64,000 nt of DNA from Ophioderma brevispina (lineage: Eukaryota; Echinodermata; Ophiuroidea; Amphilepidida; Ophiodermatidae): positions 1-64,000 of the forward strand of contig JAMKCH010084961.1 of the NCBI GenBank assembly GCA_023653785.1, read 5' to 3'. The notes under the pieces are model-generated. The model was not told where the DNA came from, did no database searches, and saw nothing but the letters and a program-made list of their open reading frames with translations. Within the stretch, counting starts at the first letter, position 1. Every line of letters begins with the position of its first letter. Of the stretch, positions 12,371-24,149 are shown piece after piece. A program made the position numbers and the translations under genes.

Positions 12371-13290
12371 GGCATTTAGATTTAAGGAATATATCATTAT
12401 TGATCAATAAATTTATTCCCAAAAATAAACTAATATCTATTGGCTATTTTGCCCAAAATGTTGAGTTATTTTGTTAATTTTATTTCCTTCATATGTTTTG
12501 TTTTGTGTTTTCTGAAGGTACCAAGTTTTTATCACACGTTTCAACAAAGGTCATTGTATATTGGAGTTGTTCCACAATGCAGCAACAGAATTTGAATAAT
12601 ACCAATAGAATAAATTAGAATTAGTAAAACGTATCTTTGTTTATTATTATGAGGTCCCTAATTTTGAGGCAGAATTCCATACTCAAGGATACGTATACAC
12701 GAAATAATTGGAGCAATATTTCTTGAGTCAATAGTTAATAATCAAACTTTAACTTCGTACAAATAAAAATTAATTCCCAGCAACTCCTGAAATGTCATCA
12801 GTTGGCATATTTTGGTTGCTTTAAATTTCGGTAACGTAATAAACCCATTCTTTTGCTGTATGTTTATATGCCTACGTGCAGAAACGTAAGAAGTGTTGTT
12901 GGCAAGATTATTTTTTTCCCATAAATCATGGTAATGATTATTGAATACGTAAACGTTTAAAACAAAAAACCTACATTTTGATACACTTTTTTTGGTGTGC
13001 TATCTCCAAAATGCACTGTCTTCATAAAAATCGACCAAACACACAAGTAAGCAAAATTAGACACCACCAGTCATGACAGTATAAAGCAATACATAAGAAA
13101 TGGAGTCACACAAGTATACCGCCGTTGCACAGAATGAACTCCCGTGGGGGGGCGTCTTCTACTTGTACGGTTTGGGTTCATACCAACTTTCTGAGCCTTA
13201 CGAACGCTGATGTACAGAAGAGAAATAATCTACTAATAAAAAGCGCGCCAATACAGCGCCAAATCACTGATCTCACACAGATCAGTGCGC
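12371..13290. other. Unassigned stretch
   Basis: AT-rich with no recognisable gene. Confidence 0.35.
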
Positions 13291-13760
13291 CAATAGACCA
13301 TTTTGCCGATCCCCACAATGCATCTCGTTTTGTGCCCATTTCCATCCGGGAGCTTGTACCACCTCAAGTCGGCTTAAAACATACTGTTAAGAGTGTACAC
13401 TGAAAACCAGAAATTACTCTATCTGTGACGTTGCACTAGGGCATATAGCTGTGTAATCGCGTTCCGGCAGGTAACAGCTAGGGCACAGGTACGATCCGAA
13501 AATATGAACTTTTTGTCGTGGATTTCACACCAGTGCCCTCGATTTGTTGTTTGTTCCTTTGATATCTTCTACATTTTGTAGATTAACTTCACGTGAAAAG
13601 TAGACCTACTTTGTAATTGTTAAATTTAGGCCCTATTCTGCGACGCGAATTGAGAACGAACAACAAATTTTTTTTTAAACATAACTCTGGTACAAGTTCC
13701 CGGATGGAATGGGCACAATACGATCGAGATGCATTTCGGGGATCGTGCAATGGTCTATTG
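13291..13760. mobile_element. Inverted-repeat element, 470 bp
   Basis: CAATAGACCATT...GATCCCC...ATGCATCTCG...GGGAGCTTGTACC (13291-13365) is mirrored by GGTACAAG...GGATGGAATGGGCACAA...AATGGTCTATTG (13688-13760). The arms are about 70-75 bp and imperfect. Open frames on both strands inside are too short to be a transposase. Confidence 0.7.
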
Positions 13761-14148
13761 AACACTTGCATACATGTGTTTGTTAAAGGTTTTTTTAATG
13801 TTATATGCAAAAATCATCATTGTGAATTAGGTGTTATTGTTTAGCGTTTCTCTCTGTTTTTTTCTCTAAAATTCGCACATGTTTTTGTAGGCATTAGTAT
13901 TTTTTCCCTTTTCCCCCAAAAAGAAAAAAGTGATTGACTATATTGACCCAAGACATCAAAGGAAAGCAGCATTATTACGGACATCAATTCGTTTCGTTAT
14001 ACTCAGCGGAAAGTATCTTAAATAATTTCATCACAAACATAATTTAACAGGTAGAGAATTAATTAACCTCATCCCAGCTGTGTTTCAATCTTAGATCTAT
14101 TGTTACATAATCACCGCCAAGAGGAAGATAGTGGGTTCTTCACATTAA

Positions 14149-14302
14149 GCAATTCTTCTAATACAGTTTTGCACTGATTGTCGCATGATTTATAGTGACA
14201 AAAAGTCCCTAATGAACAGAACCGCATCCCAATCTTTTAATTTAAAATACTTTTTGTCACTTATAAACTCATGCGAGTGGAAAATGTATATTGGAAGAAG
14301 TG
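14149..14302. mobile_element. Foldback MITE, family 3 (copy 1)
   Basis: GCAATTCTTCTAATAC, GTTTTGCACTG, TTATAGTGACAAAAAGT is followed by the inverse ACTTTTTGTCACTTATAA...GTATATTGGAAGAAGTGC. The same element, with better preserved arms, is at 57695-57862 in an intron of gene B. Confidence 0.75.
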
Positions 14303-15539
14303 CAAATTGTGGGAAATAACACTATACGTCCTCCTATCACCAACACCTGTTGGATTGGCGATTTGAAGAGCGCTGTATTTCGTCGCATATTTATTTACTT
14401 GTAGTGTTCTCCAGGATTCAGTGTACTGACCACGACCTGATCTGAACGTCGAGTATTTGCATATGGCATGTTTACAGTAAAGTGGGGTTCAAGAGTTCCT
14501 TATATCCGCTGGATATTGTTTTATCCAGAAAGAACATTAGAAAGGAGTTTTTGATTATTTCAATATTTGGTTAGTACTTAACTAAAACTGTGTTTTATTT
14601 TTTTGAAGTGTTTCTATTTTAAATCAGGTTGCCTAAATGTTTACTAATATTGACGGAAACGTTCCCCAAATCTTGGTTCCAGAGTAGTAACATTAGCAAA
14701 TCTTCAATCATGGAGATTATTCTATCAAGAGAAGAAAATATACAAATTTAATAATGTGATGTTTTAACTATAATACCAATATACCTGATAGGTACAACTA
14801 CATTTTCGTATCAGACACTTTGGACAGACACATTGGACAGACGGTCTAACCAAATAGTAACATTAAGCAACATAATTTTTATTTGAAACGCTTTTTCAAG
14901 ATACTTTTCAAGTGGTAAAACACTTTTGTATTATTACTAACATATGTAAATATCAAATTTACTCAGTTTGTACTTTTTCTATCGAATAAAACAATATCCA
15001 TGACGGGAACTTTATTGGGTACTTTTAACCAACCCTGAAACATGCCATATGCGAGTGTAAAAGTTATAGAGCCTTTAAGGTGCCTGTTCCAATCGCCTTT
15101 TGCCCCACGTACCGGAAGTAGTATCATTTTTTTCTATTATTGTCATGAAATCGCAATCTTTAATCTTTTCTTTTCAAAGATAGAGAACGTTTTAACTGTT
15201 TCAGTGGTTTAACCATCAATCTTAGTACAGTAATGAATAGGAACCTTGCAATGTGCACTATCGCTTTCTTCCATCAAAACCGCAAGTTTGTTTCCAACGA
15301 TACTTTGCGGTGAGTGTTAAACAAGTGCCAGACTTTTGCATTTCAACGCCTAAGATATACATAAATCGAACAGCACCTTAAAACAATGTGCGGGTCACCA
15401 AAATATCATTGTAACCTACTAAGAGTTAAGGCAATTTTTGTAAACCTGATATATATCTAAAATTAAATTAGCAATGATTAGCAACACCCCTGGGTGATCA
15501 GGTCATGACCGGGCATAAGTGTCAATACTATAGTGCGCG
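14303..15539. other. Unassigned stretch
   Basis: AT-rich, with no supported gene. The word TGGACAGACA is locally repeated near 14820-14840. Confidence 0.35.
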
Positions 15540-16320
15540 TATAAAGCGAGTTGTGAGAAAGTTCCAACGCGAGTTCCGAAATGTCACAACACGTTGCGGT
15601 GTAGGCAATTAAATATATGAATGTCAGACGTATTTAAAAAATAGACACATAACGCATGCATGCATAAACGCGTTATGAAATCTCCGGACGCATTGACGAG
15701 ATTCCACAACACGTTGCAAGCCTTCACAACTCATTGCGAGCTTTACAACGTCGTTTTGAAGGTCCACAACCTAGGGGTTCCTAACGTATTGCCACAACAC
15801 GTTATGAGAAAGTCACAACGCTTTGAAATTCCACAAACTTCCCCAACTGCGCAACGCTTGAGAAAATCCACACGCATAAGGGCATCACTAACTTCCACAA
15901 CGCGGTTGTGAAGGATTGTCAACGTGTTGTCAGATACTTGGCAACGCGTTGTGGATCTATTTTTTGAAAAACTAACACTAATTCATCATTGTGATTTACG
16001 GACACCGCAACGCGTTCTGAAATCTCGGCAACGCGTTGTGGAATTTCCACAACGCGTTGTGACTTTCTCACAACGCGTTGCGGCAATGCGTTATGACCCT
16101 TATGGCGTGTGAGCCTTCGTCACGCATGTGAACGCTCGCAACGTATTATGAATTCTCGCAATGCGTTGTGAGATTCCACAACGCGTTGCTATATACTTTT
16201 TAATACGTCCCCGAAATTCATCATTCTAATTGGTCGACACTGCAACGCGTTGTGATATTTCGCAACGCGTTATGACTCACAACGCGTTGCGCAATACATT
16301 ATAACCCTTATGGTTTCCCA
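15540..16320. repeat. Cluster of the palindrome CAACGCGTTG
   Basis: The 10-bp palindrome CAACGCGTTG or one-mismatch forms occurs more than fifteen times, irregularly spaced by about 15-60 bp and usually separated by words such as TGAAATTCCA or TGTGACTTTCTCA. A longer block, GCAATGCGTTATGACCCTTA, occurs twice here and once near 6056. It is not a regular tandem array and does not look like coding sequence. The open frames 15660-15911 and 15924-16112 are repeat translation. Confidence 0.8.
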
Positions 16321-16974
16321 CATTCGTGTATATGCATTGACATCCCTTGGGTATGTCAAAAAAAGAGGGGTGAGAAAGAGAAAGAGAGTAGGTTTACTCT
16401 TCGAATAGTGTTGTAAGCTTCTTCTGGAGATGACCAAAACCGGGTTCTGCGAATACGCTGAAATACAAACGAAATACAGAAAAAAAAAATTGAGCGTGCT
16501 TCGCTGTAGCTGCTAAAACCTGACACTATGGGTTTTGTTTACGTTTGTTTGCTGGCAGCAGAGCTTCCCTTGGAATCCAAAATCCTAAGGAAAACGTATT
16601 AAAATCACAGTTTCTAGCAGCAATTTTTTGTTCATTTCAAATAGCACACTGAGCACTAACGAAATATCTAGTTTTAGATTGGGATATTTGCAACTAAAAT
16701 AATAACAAATGCAGATTTATGGATTTTTCCAGTGTAAACATAGCGAAAATTTCTCCTTGCCAGAACATACTCAAAAGAGCGAATGCACACATCTAAAAGA
16801 GTGTATGCCCACACCATAAAGTTAGGATGCAGACACTCAAAGAGCGCATGCGCACACCCAAAAACTCACATGAGAAATGAGAAAACAAGAGAAAAATTTA
16901 AAATTAATATTAGTGAGATTGAGGAGACAGTGGAAGAGATGGAGAAAGGAAGAGAAAACAAGATGTAGAGATGG

Positions 16975-16989
16975 AGAGAGGAATCGAGG

Positions 16990-17056
<67 letters not shown>

Positions 17057-17060
17057 AGGA
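16975..17060. repeat. GA / GACA microsatellite
   Basis: (GA)n flanks (GACA)5-6. Long open frames across it in several frames are low-complexity artefacts. Confidence 0.95.
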
Positions 17061-17587
17061 AGAGAAAGCAAGCACTCACAATGCGCATCACAATACAAAG
17101 ACAGTTGCAACTGAGGGAGAGGGACCCCTGGAAGGTGTTTCTTAAATGCTGCAAATGGTGCCTTAAGGAGATGTCTAGACAAAGATTACACAGGGTAACA
17201 TTCTTAAATCGATCCAATCATGTCTAACCACAAGGATTCCATAGAGGTATAGTGTGTACTATCTACAGCCTAAATAAAGTCTTGGAGTTACAGGTTGAAA
17301 ACAACCAAATCAATTAAAAGGGTCAATTTCAATTCTATAGGGTCAAATTATAAAGTTGCTCCGATTTGTTAAACAAAATGTGCATATCATTGGTGGAGAT
17401 CAATAGGATTATTTTAGTTTTGACTGTCTTAAATGTTCAGTTACCAAAATAGGGGCAAAAAGGACAAGCCTCATGTTATTGATTTTTGTTATTTTTACTT
17501 ATAACTCGAAGACTTTAGGCTGTAGATGGTACAAACTATACATTCTTAGAATCCGTTAGACAAATAAAGTGGTTTTAGTTTCAACAT

Positions 17588-18003
17588 TATTGGATCAATT
17601 TAAAAATTTGACTCCGGATGTGAAATTTTTGTCAAGAACTCCTCCTTTAGACATCGATTGCAGCACTTAAGAATCACGTTTCCCGGGGTCCTCTCAGGCT
17701 GTCTACAGATTTAACCACTCAAATCTTTGTACTTTAGATGTGTTGCAAAGGTCGGCTAGTTCCCGGGTTATAGCGGGGGAACTATGTGGGTGACTTGAAA
17801 TGGAAAAGCGTTTGATTAAAAAGGCTATAACGTCACTTCCTCACCACCTGAAAATCCAAATACGAGCAACAAGCATGTGTCATATTGACTCGTAAATGAC
17901 GTACCAAAATGCGGGAAACACTCTCTTCGTTTGACTATTTTCAATTTCAAAATGTGATGCACAGGCTTTTCAGTTGTCATCCAAAGGGGATAGTCATTTT
18001 GAT

Positions 18004-18037
<34 letters not shown>

Positions 18038-18809
18038 TGGATCAATTTAAAAATTTGACTCCGGATGTGAAATTTTTGTCAAGAACTCCTCCTTTAGACA
18101 TCGATTGCAGCACTTAAAGGTGCAACAAGAGATTTCAAGTCATCCATACTTTCTGTGATATGTAGTGATTCATATTGATTAGACGCTCAATAGATTCCCT
18201 ACCTTTTATTTCGTTACAGAAATAACTTAAAATGAAAACAAAAGGTGATTTGTATATGCTTATATCTCAATAGAAAACATAGGCTGAATTTTGTATTTGC
18301 TCCTATACGAAATTAGAAATTTCACAATTTTGTACCAAAGAAACAGCTCTCAGCTTAATCCTTTTAGAAGGGGATATTTTTGATATAAAGCTTTACACCA
18401 GTGCCAAAATCAGAATTTTTAAATTTTTTCGGGGCACCTGTTATTTGAAATCTGTTGTTGCACCTTTAAGAATCACGTTTCAGGGGTCCTCTCAGGCTGT
18501 CTACAGATTTAATCACTCAAATCTTTGTACTTTAGATGTGTTGCAAAGGTCGGCTAGTTCCCGGGTTATAGTGGGGGAACTATGTGGGTGACTTGAAATG
18601 GAAAAGCGTTTGATTAAAAAGGCTTACGTCACTTCCTACCACCTTAAAATCCAAATACGAGCAACAAGCATGTGTCATATTGACTCGTAAATGACGTACC
18701 AAAATGCGGGAAACACTCTCTTCGTTTGACTATTTTCAATTTCAAAATGTGATCGCACAGTCTTTTCAGTTTCATCCAAAGGGGATAGTCATTTGATGTT
18801 TTTTTTTCA
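17588..18809. repeat. Tandem duplication, about 430 bp per copy, one copy interrupted
   Basis: Copy 1 (about 17588-18022) and copy 2 (about 18036-18117 plus 18466-18809) share the run from ATTGGATCAATTTAAA to GATAGTCATTTTGATG. Copy 1 ends in a T tract of about 34 bases that abuts copy 2. Copy 2 is interrupted by a 348-bp element (18118-18465). Differences between copies are a few substitutions and one-base to few-base indels. Confidence 0.85.
18118..18465. mobile_element. TTAA-flanked MITE, family 4 (piggyBac- or Kolobok-type)
   Basis: Termini are AGGTGCAACAAGAGATTTCA and the inverse of AGGTGCAACAACAGATTTCA, a 20-bp inverted repeat with one mismatch. TTAA lies directly outside each end (18114-18117 and 18466-18469). 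The other copy of the surrounding duplication reads GCACTTAAGAATC with a single TTAA, which is the empty site. Target duplication of TTAA is characteristic of piggyBac and Kolobok transposases. No transposase is encoded here. Diverged relatives lie near 43060-43243 and 55856-56160. Confidence 0.85.
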
Positions 18810-19329
18810 ACTGGTTGATATAAAAGCAATAGAAACAGGCAACAGTGTCCCTTTAAAATAGCTAGTAATTACATAAGAAAGGTTATGTACAGAGTAAACT
18901 AAAAAGGTTACCTGAACCCCCCCCAAAAAAACACAAATCACCTACATGGTTAGAGGGACATAGTTGTGCCCTATTTTCCCCATATAAACCACGTAGTATT
19001 TGTTTTATTACAGCTCCACCTGTGACTCTGGGGACAAGTTTGTAGAGAAACATTCCGAATGTTCCCCTATGGAACTTGTAATAGACTCAGCCAATGCGGT
19101 GTAATAATGGTAATAGTTTAATCTTAAATAATGGGCATCATTTTCTTTAGAATCTCTGTCGATTTCCCTCCCCCTATAAATTCAGTGGATGAGGTGAATT
19201 TGATGAACGAAAAAGAAAAGAGTCAGCAGAATTTGCTTCTCACGTTTGAATACTTATTGAAAATTGGCCTAAATTATGTTTTGCCTGGGAATGTGAATAT
19301 TATACATTCCTGGCAACTATCTATTATAT

Positions 19330-19374
<45 letters not shown>
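19330..19374. repeat. (TA)n microsatellite
   Basis: About 22 TA dinucleotides. Both open frames across it translate to YIYIYI and are not genes. Confidence 0.97.
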
Positions 19375-19376
<2 letters not shown>

Positions 19377-19858
19377 TTCAAGAATAATATGAACAAGGTT
19401 AATTTCCCGTTCAGTATTAAAAAGAACCTAGCCATCTTTAAAAGTGGGCGCGGTAGCAAGGGGGCAACATTTGGTTTTGGCGCCATTTTGCAGTAGACAT
19501 AGATTATTATATTTTATTGTGAAAAAAATGAAATCTGATGATGCATAATTCAATAATTAAGTGCAAAGTAAATTTTCCCATCCTTTTAAAAATTTCATTT
19601 GAAACCAAATTTTTCATGTAATCGTTTTCGGAACACCAGGTACATTTGAAGAAATAATGGTTCGGAGTCGCTGTCAAATATACTTCGTATTTCTGCTATG
19701 ATTACTTCGGATCTTCCAACATTAATAACCTAAAAGTGTTATAGACCCTATGAATAGGCATGCCACAGAGGTCTATTATACTGTGGCACTTCCACCGTGG
19801 AGTTCCTGCAGGTGGACGTCATAGCATAAGGTCATACATACAAATAGTTGTTTCTTAC

Positions 19859-19973
19859 CTTTCTGAATCTATACAATACAATGGTGGCCAAAATAGCGAA
19901 TATAATAATTGCCGCAATACCACGTATATTGGCAAGGAAGTGTGTATCCGCGTTCTGGTATGGGAGTATATAC
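19859..19973 (-). CDS. Gene A, transmembrane exon (paralogue of gene B)
   Basis: The minus strand encodes a hydrophobic segment (GIAAIIIFAILATIVLY) followed at once by a basic stop-transfer RFRK, then a donor AAG|GTAAGA in phase 0. The B exon at 57530-57633 has the same layout: FWPAIVAAIV...VLVRYRK|GTATGT, also phase 0. This supports a single-pass type I membrane protein. The 5' boundary is uncertain. The nearest acceptor (CTCTAG, exon from 19973) would need phase 2, whereas B uses phase 1. An alternative acceptor further upstream gives phase 1. Because the preceding exon is damaged, this exon may no longer be translated. Confidence 0.6.
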
Positions 19974-20479
19974 CTAGAGTGTGTGTATGAAATATGTAGT
20001 GAATTGCAGAAGAATTGAGCTATGAATCTCATCCATAAAGTAGTCCTTCGGCGGGTGCGTAAGGTCTTGGGTTGAAGTATTTTTTATCGGTTGAAAGTAC
20101 CCTATTCGGATAGAATTGACGATACCAAACGTGGGCTAATTTCAGAGTTTAATGGGATAATTTACGAATTTCGTGGAACAATTGACGCAGAAAAAATACC
20201 GTAGATGGTGTATTGGCTATGCGTTAAAAGACAGAAATATACATCACATGTTATGAAGCGAAGTGGATAAACATAGTAGTTCATATTATCAAACACGCCA
20301 TCGGAGTTAAAAATTTTGTATATGCATTTTGCTTAAACGCATTTTCAATTACGGCGATTTTAAACAGTTTGATGGCTAGTGTTTAGGAAGTTAACATGGT
20401 ATTTAAGATTATATCCTAACACAAGTGACTTTAAGAACGCTTTTGGATTCCCTAAATTACCGTTTATTTTAGAGAACAG

Positions 20480-20892
20480 TGGAGAAACTTCCAACAGTCC
20501 GCTAGCTGAGGTGCATCGCTAAGTTGTGATCTTCGTAAATGGCATGAAAAGTAGCGTTACTACCAGCTTTTACAGCCACGAATATGAAACTCTGCCTTAA
20601 CTTGCAGTTAGTGGTAGTTGATTCGATGAATGGTTCCGAAAGTTTGAAAGTCAAAAACACAATCCTTTCAAAATTTGAAAAAGTTAATTGGCACCTCGTA
20701 GAACTGTATATCACCGTCTCCTAAACGTTTAAGAGTATCAATTCTGAATCGTTATAAACACATTGAGTCTGAAACTCTCGCTTGTTGTTCGGTCCTGGAA
20801 GGACACATAATAATCTTCAATGTACTTTAATGTTAGACCGACTTGAAGCGTTCCATTTTTATCGATTTGTAAGTAATCGTCGAGTCCAAGTG
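20480..20892 (-). pseudogene. Gene A, second ectodomain exon, disrupted
   Basis: A normal acceptor (TTCTAACAG|CACTTGG) opens a frame with GLDDYLQID and a segment close to the B second domain: EDYYVSFQDRT against GDYYVSFRGSN. After RLNVF the frame runs into a stop. Similarity resumes in another frame, also with a stop, around ETVIYSSTRC, continuing to TTTNCKLRQSFIFVAV. There the second cysteine of the four-Cys module is Phe. A further one-base shift is needed to reach the third Cys (TGCACCTCA against TGCACTTCA in B). The donor that B uses (TTTT|GTAAGT) reads TTTCTCCAC. With at least two frameshifts, a lost Cys and a lost donor this is best called a pseudo-exon. Sequencing indels could explain the shifts but not the Phe or the donor. 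Confidence 0.75.
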
Positions 20893-21755
20893 CTGTTAGA
20901 ATGCTTAAAGAAACAGCGATAAAACCGTTATGATAAATATAATTACAAACAGTTATTAGGATAGCTAATGAAAGCATTTATCCGCAAAATTATGCGGTAG
21001 CAAAGAGGGCTTCAAAAAATTGCGGTATGTTAGAATCATCAAGTATTATACACTAGTCTTGCCTTTCTTGGAGCAAATTTTGTGCTAACAAGATATTTTG
21101 AAGCCCTTTTCTGGTAATGGGACCCGCCTTTTTCGTCTCGGGGGCCGTCTGAGATCTTTGCGGCCCAGTAATCGCTGAGTCCAAGTGCTGTTTAGAATCG
21201 TAAAGAAACAGCGATAACATGACACTGATAGACACAATTACAAACAGTTATTAGGATAGCTAATTAAAACATTTATCCGCAAAATTATACGGTAGCAAAT
21301 AGGGGTTTTAAATTGCGGTATGTTAGAATCATCTCAAGTAAAGTATTATACGCTAGTCGTGCCTTTTTTGGAGCAAATTTTGTGCTAACCAAGATTTTTT
21401 GAAGCCCTTTTCTCGTTATGGGACCCGCTTTTTTCGTCTCGGGGGCCGTCCGAGATCTTTGCGGCCTAGTAATCGTTGAGTCCAAGTGCTGTTTAGAATC
21501 GTAAACAAACAGCGATAACATGGCAATGATAAATACAATTATAAACAGTTATTAGGATAGCTAATTAAAACTTTTTATCCGCAAAATTATGCGGTAGCAA
21601 AGAGGGCTTCAAAAAATTGCGGTATGTTAAAATCATCTCAAGTATTATACGCTAGTCTTGCCTTTCTTGTAGAAAATTTTGTACTAACAAGATTTTTTTG
21701 GAGCCCTTTTCTCGTAATGGGACCCGCTTTTATTCGTCTCGGTGGCCGTCTGAAA
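20877..21755. repeat. Three tandem copies of a ~298-bp unit including a splice acceptor
   Basis: The word GAGTCCAAGTGCTG recurs at 20882, 21177 and 21478 (spacing 295 and 301). Each unit continues through ACAGTTATTAGGATAGCTAA, ATTTATCCGCAAAATTAT, GGTAGCAAA and GGGACCCGC to GTCTCGG-GGCCGTC. On the minus strand every unit carries a copy of the gene A acceptor region (TTCTAA[A]CAG followed by CACTTGGACTC). Only the most 3' unit (20882) leads into the second ectodomain. Confidence 0.85.
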
Positions 21756-22030
21756 CTCTTTCCTCTTCAAATTACGCTACTGTCTTAGACACATTTAAGC
21801 TGCTCTAAAAGCATAGACGTGTTGACCTTTTTGGCGGCCATTTCAGATATTTTAAAAAAGGCACTAGATTTTGCACCCTGCTAGTTCTTAATCAGCGAAT
21901 CTCAAAAAACGTGTTTTGTCCCAAGGCAAAATACTAAACAATTTAATTGCCTCGCTTGTCGACTCACGCGAAAACTGGGGAACTGTCATATCGCAATCTA
22001 AAGTGTAAATAGGTTTGAGCACCAGGCGCG

Positions 22031-22178
22031 GATCCAGGGAGGGGCGGAGGGGGCGCGCGTCTCCCGGTAATTCTGCCAATTCTTGCAAAATCAGCCCATT
22101 TTGAGCTATTTTGGACCAGTTACAGCTTTTCAGCCCCCCGGTAATTTTGACATTTTTCAAATCCTGGATCCGCCATTG
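22031..22178. mobile_element. Small foldback ending in GGATCC(A/G)CC
   Basis: GGCGCGGATCCAGGG at the left and CCTGGATCCGCC at the right enclose about 148 bp that also carries CTCCCGGTAATTCTG and its inverse-like CCCCCGGTAATTTTG. No coding capacity. Confidence 0.6.
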
Positions 22179-22403
22179 AGCACCTAACCGGAAGTCGTCT
22201 AGATGAAACAAATAATTCTGCTTATTTCTTAGTGGCAGCGAAATGAAGCGTAATGTAAAGGTACTATATAAATACTACATTTCATTTCATTTTCCCATTT
22301 TCAGCTTCAGTGATACTTTATTAGCATAGACATAACTTTAATAGTTTCGCGTCGGTTTTCTAATAATTATTTTTGCCTTTAGTGGAATATTTTTGCTCCT
22401 TTG

Positions 22404-22779
22404 GTTAAAGGTTCACTCGGAGATTTCGAAATATAATTTTTTGGTGTGATAATTAAAAATAGTCAGGTAAAACTAAAGATATTCATTTAAAATGCTCAAT
22501 TCCGAACTTTGAGATGGATCGGATGTTTCGTTTTGATGCAGAAAACATTTGTGTAGTATAACAGTGCCATATGATACTGTGTTTAACAAAAATTTCCGGA
22601 TCCAGACTTTTATAACAAAGTTGTGATTTTCTATATGAAGGACAGCGATTTGAGCTAAGCTGTTTCACACAGTTGCTAGTTAAGTATTTTATATGCAAAA
22701 AAACTAACAAACAAACAAAAAACGATTTGCTTGAAATTGAGAGCACCATTCTCAGGAAATCTCTGAGTTAGCCTTTAAC
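22404..22779. mobile_element. Inverted-repeat element, family 5
   Basis: GTTAAAGGTTCACTCGGAGA at the left is matched by inverse TCTCTGAGTTAGCCTTTAAC at the right (arms of at least 25 bp, few mismatches). The 376-bp interior includes a right half shared with 9480-9660. The minus-strand open frame 22483-22749 is not convincing. Confidence 0.7.
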
Positions 22780-23235
22780 AATACACATATAAAGTCAGCA
22801 ATTCAAAATGTAATACTTTATGTCTAGTTTATATTTCTTTAGATCCTCTTGATTGCTTGACAATTTGTTATTGTTGTTTTTAGCTGCTCCTCTATTGCTC
22901 CCCTTAAAGTTTCAGGAGAGTTCTTTGTCGCTCCCTGCTCATTTTAAAAGGCAGTCCCTACATCAATGTCGGCCTATTTAAAAACTGTGCTGTTGTCAGC
23001 TTCACCACTTACATGTAACTCTTTATACAACACAACAGGAATTTGGAGGGTCTTAAGCAAGTAGCCAACCTGTCATCATAATGGAGTTTTAAAGGTATTT
23101 TTTGAATGAAATGTGATGCAAAGAGGTCAATGTCTAGATTCATGACATTTTTAACTAATTTCAGAGCCCATTGTGTATATATAGGTTATACACCACTAAC
23201 CTGGCTGCCGTAAGGATCAAAAATCTTGGATCTGA

Positions 23236-24149
23236 GGCGTATCCAGGATGACATACTCCCGGGGGGCAAACTGACGATGAACTTTTGGCGCCCCTGTGGA
23301 ATTGAAAATGGCACCCCATTCCACATCTTCTTGAATGTGCACATATAAATAAACTTATCAGCGAACGCAGCGAGCCGGAAAATCTTCGAAATTGTGTCGG
23401 CAAATAGACAGTTTTGTCGGCAACACCCCCTCCCACATTGAAAATGGTCTGGGAAGGCCCCTGCATGTAATGAAAGAACAATTAGTTCAAAATGTCCCTT
23501 TGCTATTCTTTGCGTCCGTTTCCTTTAACTATTTTCAACTCTTTTTTCAGTTTTGACGCCCTTTATTTTCGTTAGCTAAACATCCTTGCTAATTTAGCAA
23601 CCTTTAATCTTAACACTTTTTCTCAAGCTTTGTTCTTTTTTTGGGTCCCGTTCTTTGTTATCCAGTTTTGCTTTCTTTCTCTTCTCATTTTTGCTGCAAC
23701 CTTTTTTGTTTTGTCTATTTCATTTTTTCCAATTTCTTTCCACCCTTCGGTTCTCGCTATTATTTCGCTTTTAGATTGTGCCTTTGGCACCCTGACTATT
23801 TTATACGTTATCTTTTCTCATTTTGTTGCACATTTCGCCCTAATTTTTATCTCTTCTTAGCTTGCCTACAGATTATTCCGTTCACTTAAGCGCTTTTATA
23901 TCTCTTTCACCTTTAATTGTCACATCTCCCCTTTTGCATTGATTGTTTTTGTCCTTCATCCCAGTCATCTATAAGTTCGTTGGGTTCTTAGCTGTCATCG
24001 GCCCAATGTACTTGCGTTGCTTATAATTTAATTATTCCCCCATTTCCTTTCATTTTCTTCTACTTTTCCGTCTTTTATATGTACCTCTTTTGCGCCCTTT
24101 GGCCACCCGGGGGGCAAGCGCCCCCCCCTTTGCCCCCCAGGATACGGCC
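23236..24149. mobile_element. Inverted-repeat element with a pyrimidine-rich core
   Basis: The left end GGCGTATCCAGGATG...CCCGGGGGGCAAA (23236-23270) is mirrored by TTTGCCCCCCAGGATACGGCC at the right (24129-24149). The interior from about 23490 to 24090 is T/C-rich on the + strand. The two overlapping + open frames there (23630-23889), which look like membrane proteins, are a by-product of T-richness. Confidence 0.6.

Noticed and set aside
15540..16320. CRISPR-like array
   Set aside because: The repeated word is a 10-bp palindrome with irregular spacing and the host is eukaryotic. There are no constant-length spacers and no cas genes.
16837..17227. Several overlapping open frames on both strands
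   Set aside because: All are produced by the GA/GACA microsatellite (SLSLSL or ERERE runs).
19131..19496. Open frame of 121 codons on the + strand
   Set aside because: Its middle is the (TA)n microsatellite, and the flanks have no conserved pattern or splice logic.
23630..23889. Two + strand frames that look like multi-pass membrane proteins
   Set aside because: The hydrophobicity comes from a T-rich, pyrimidine-biased core of an inverted-repeat element. The two frames overlap, and neither has gene signals.
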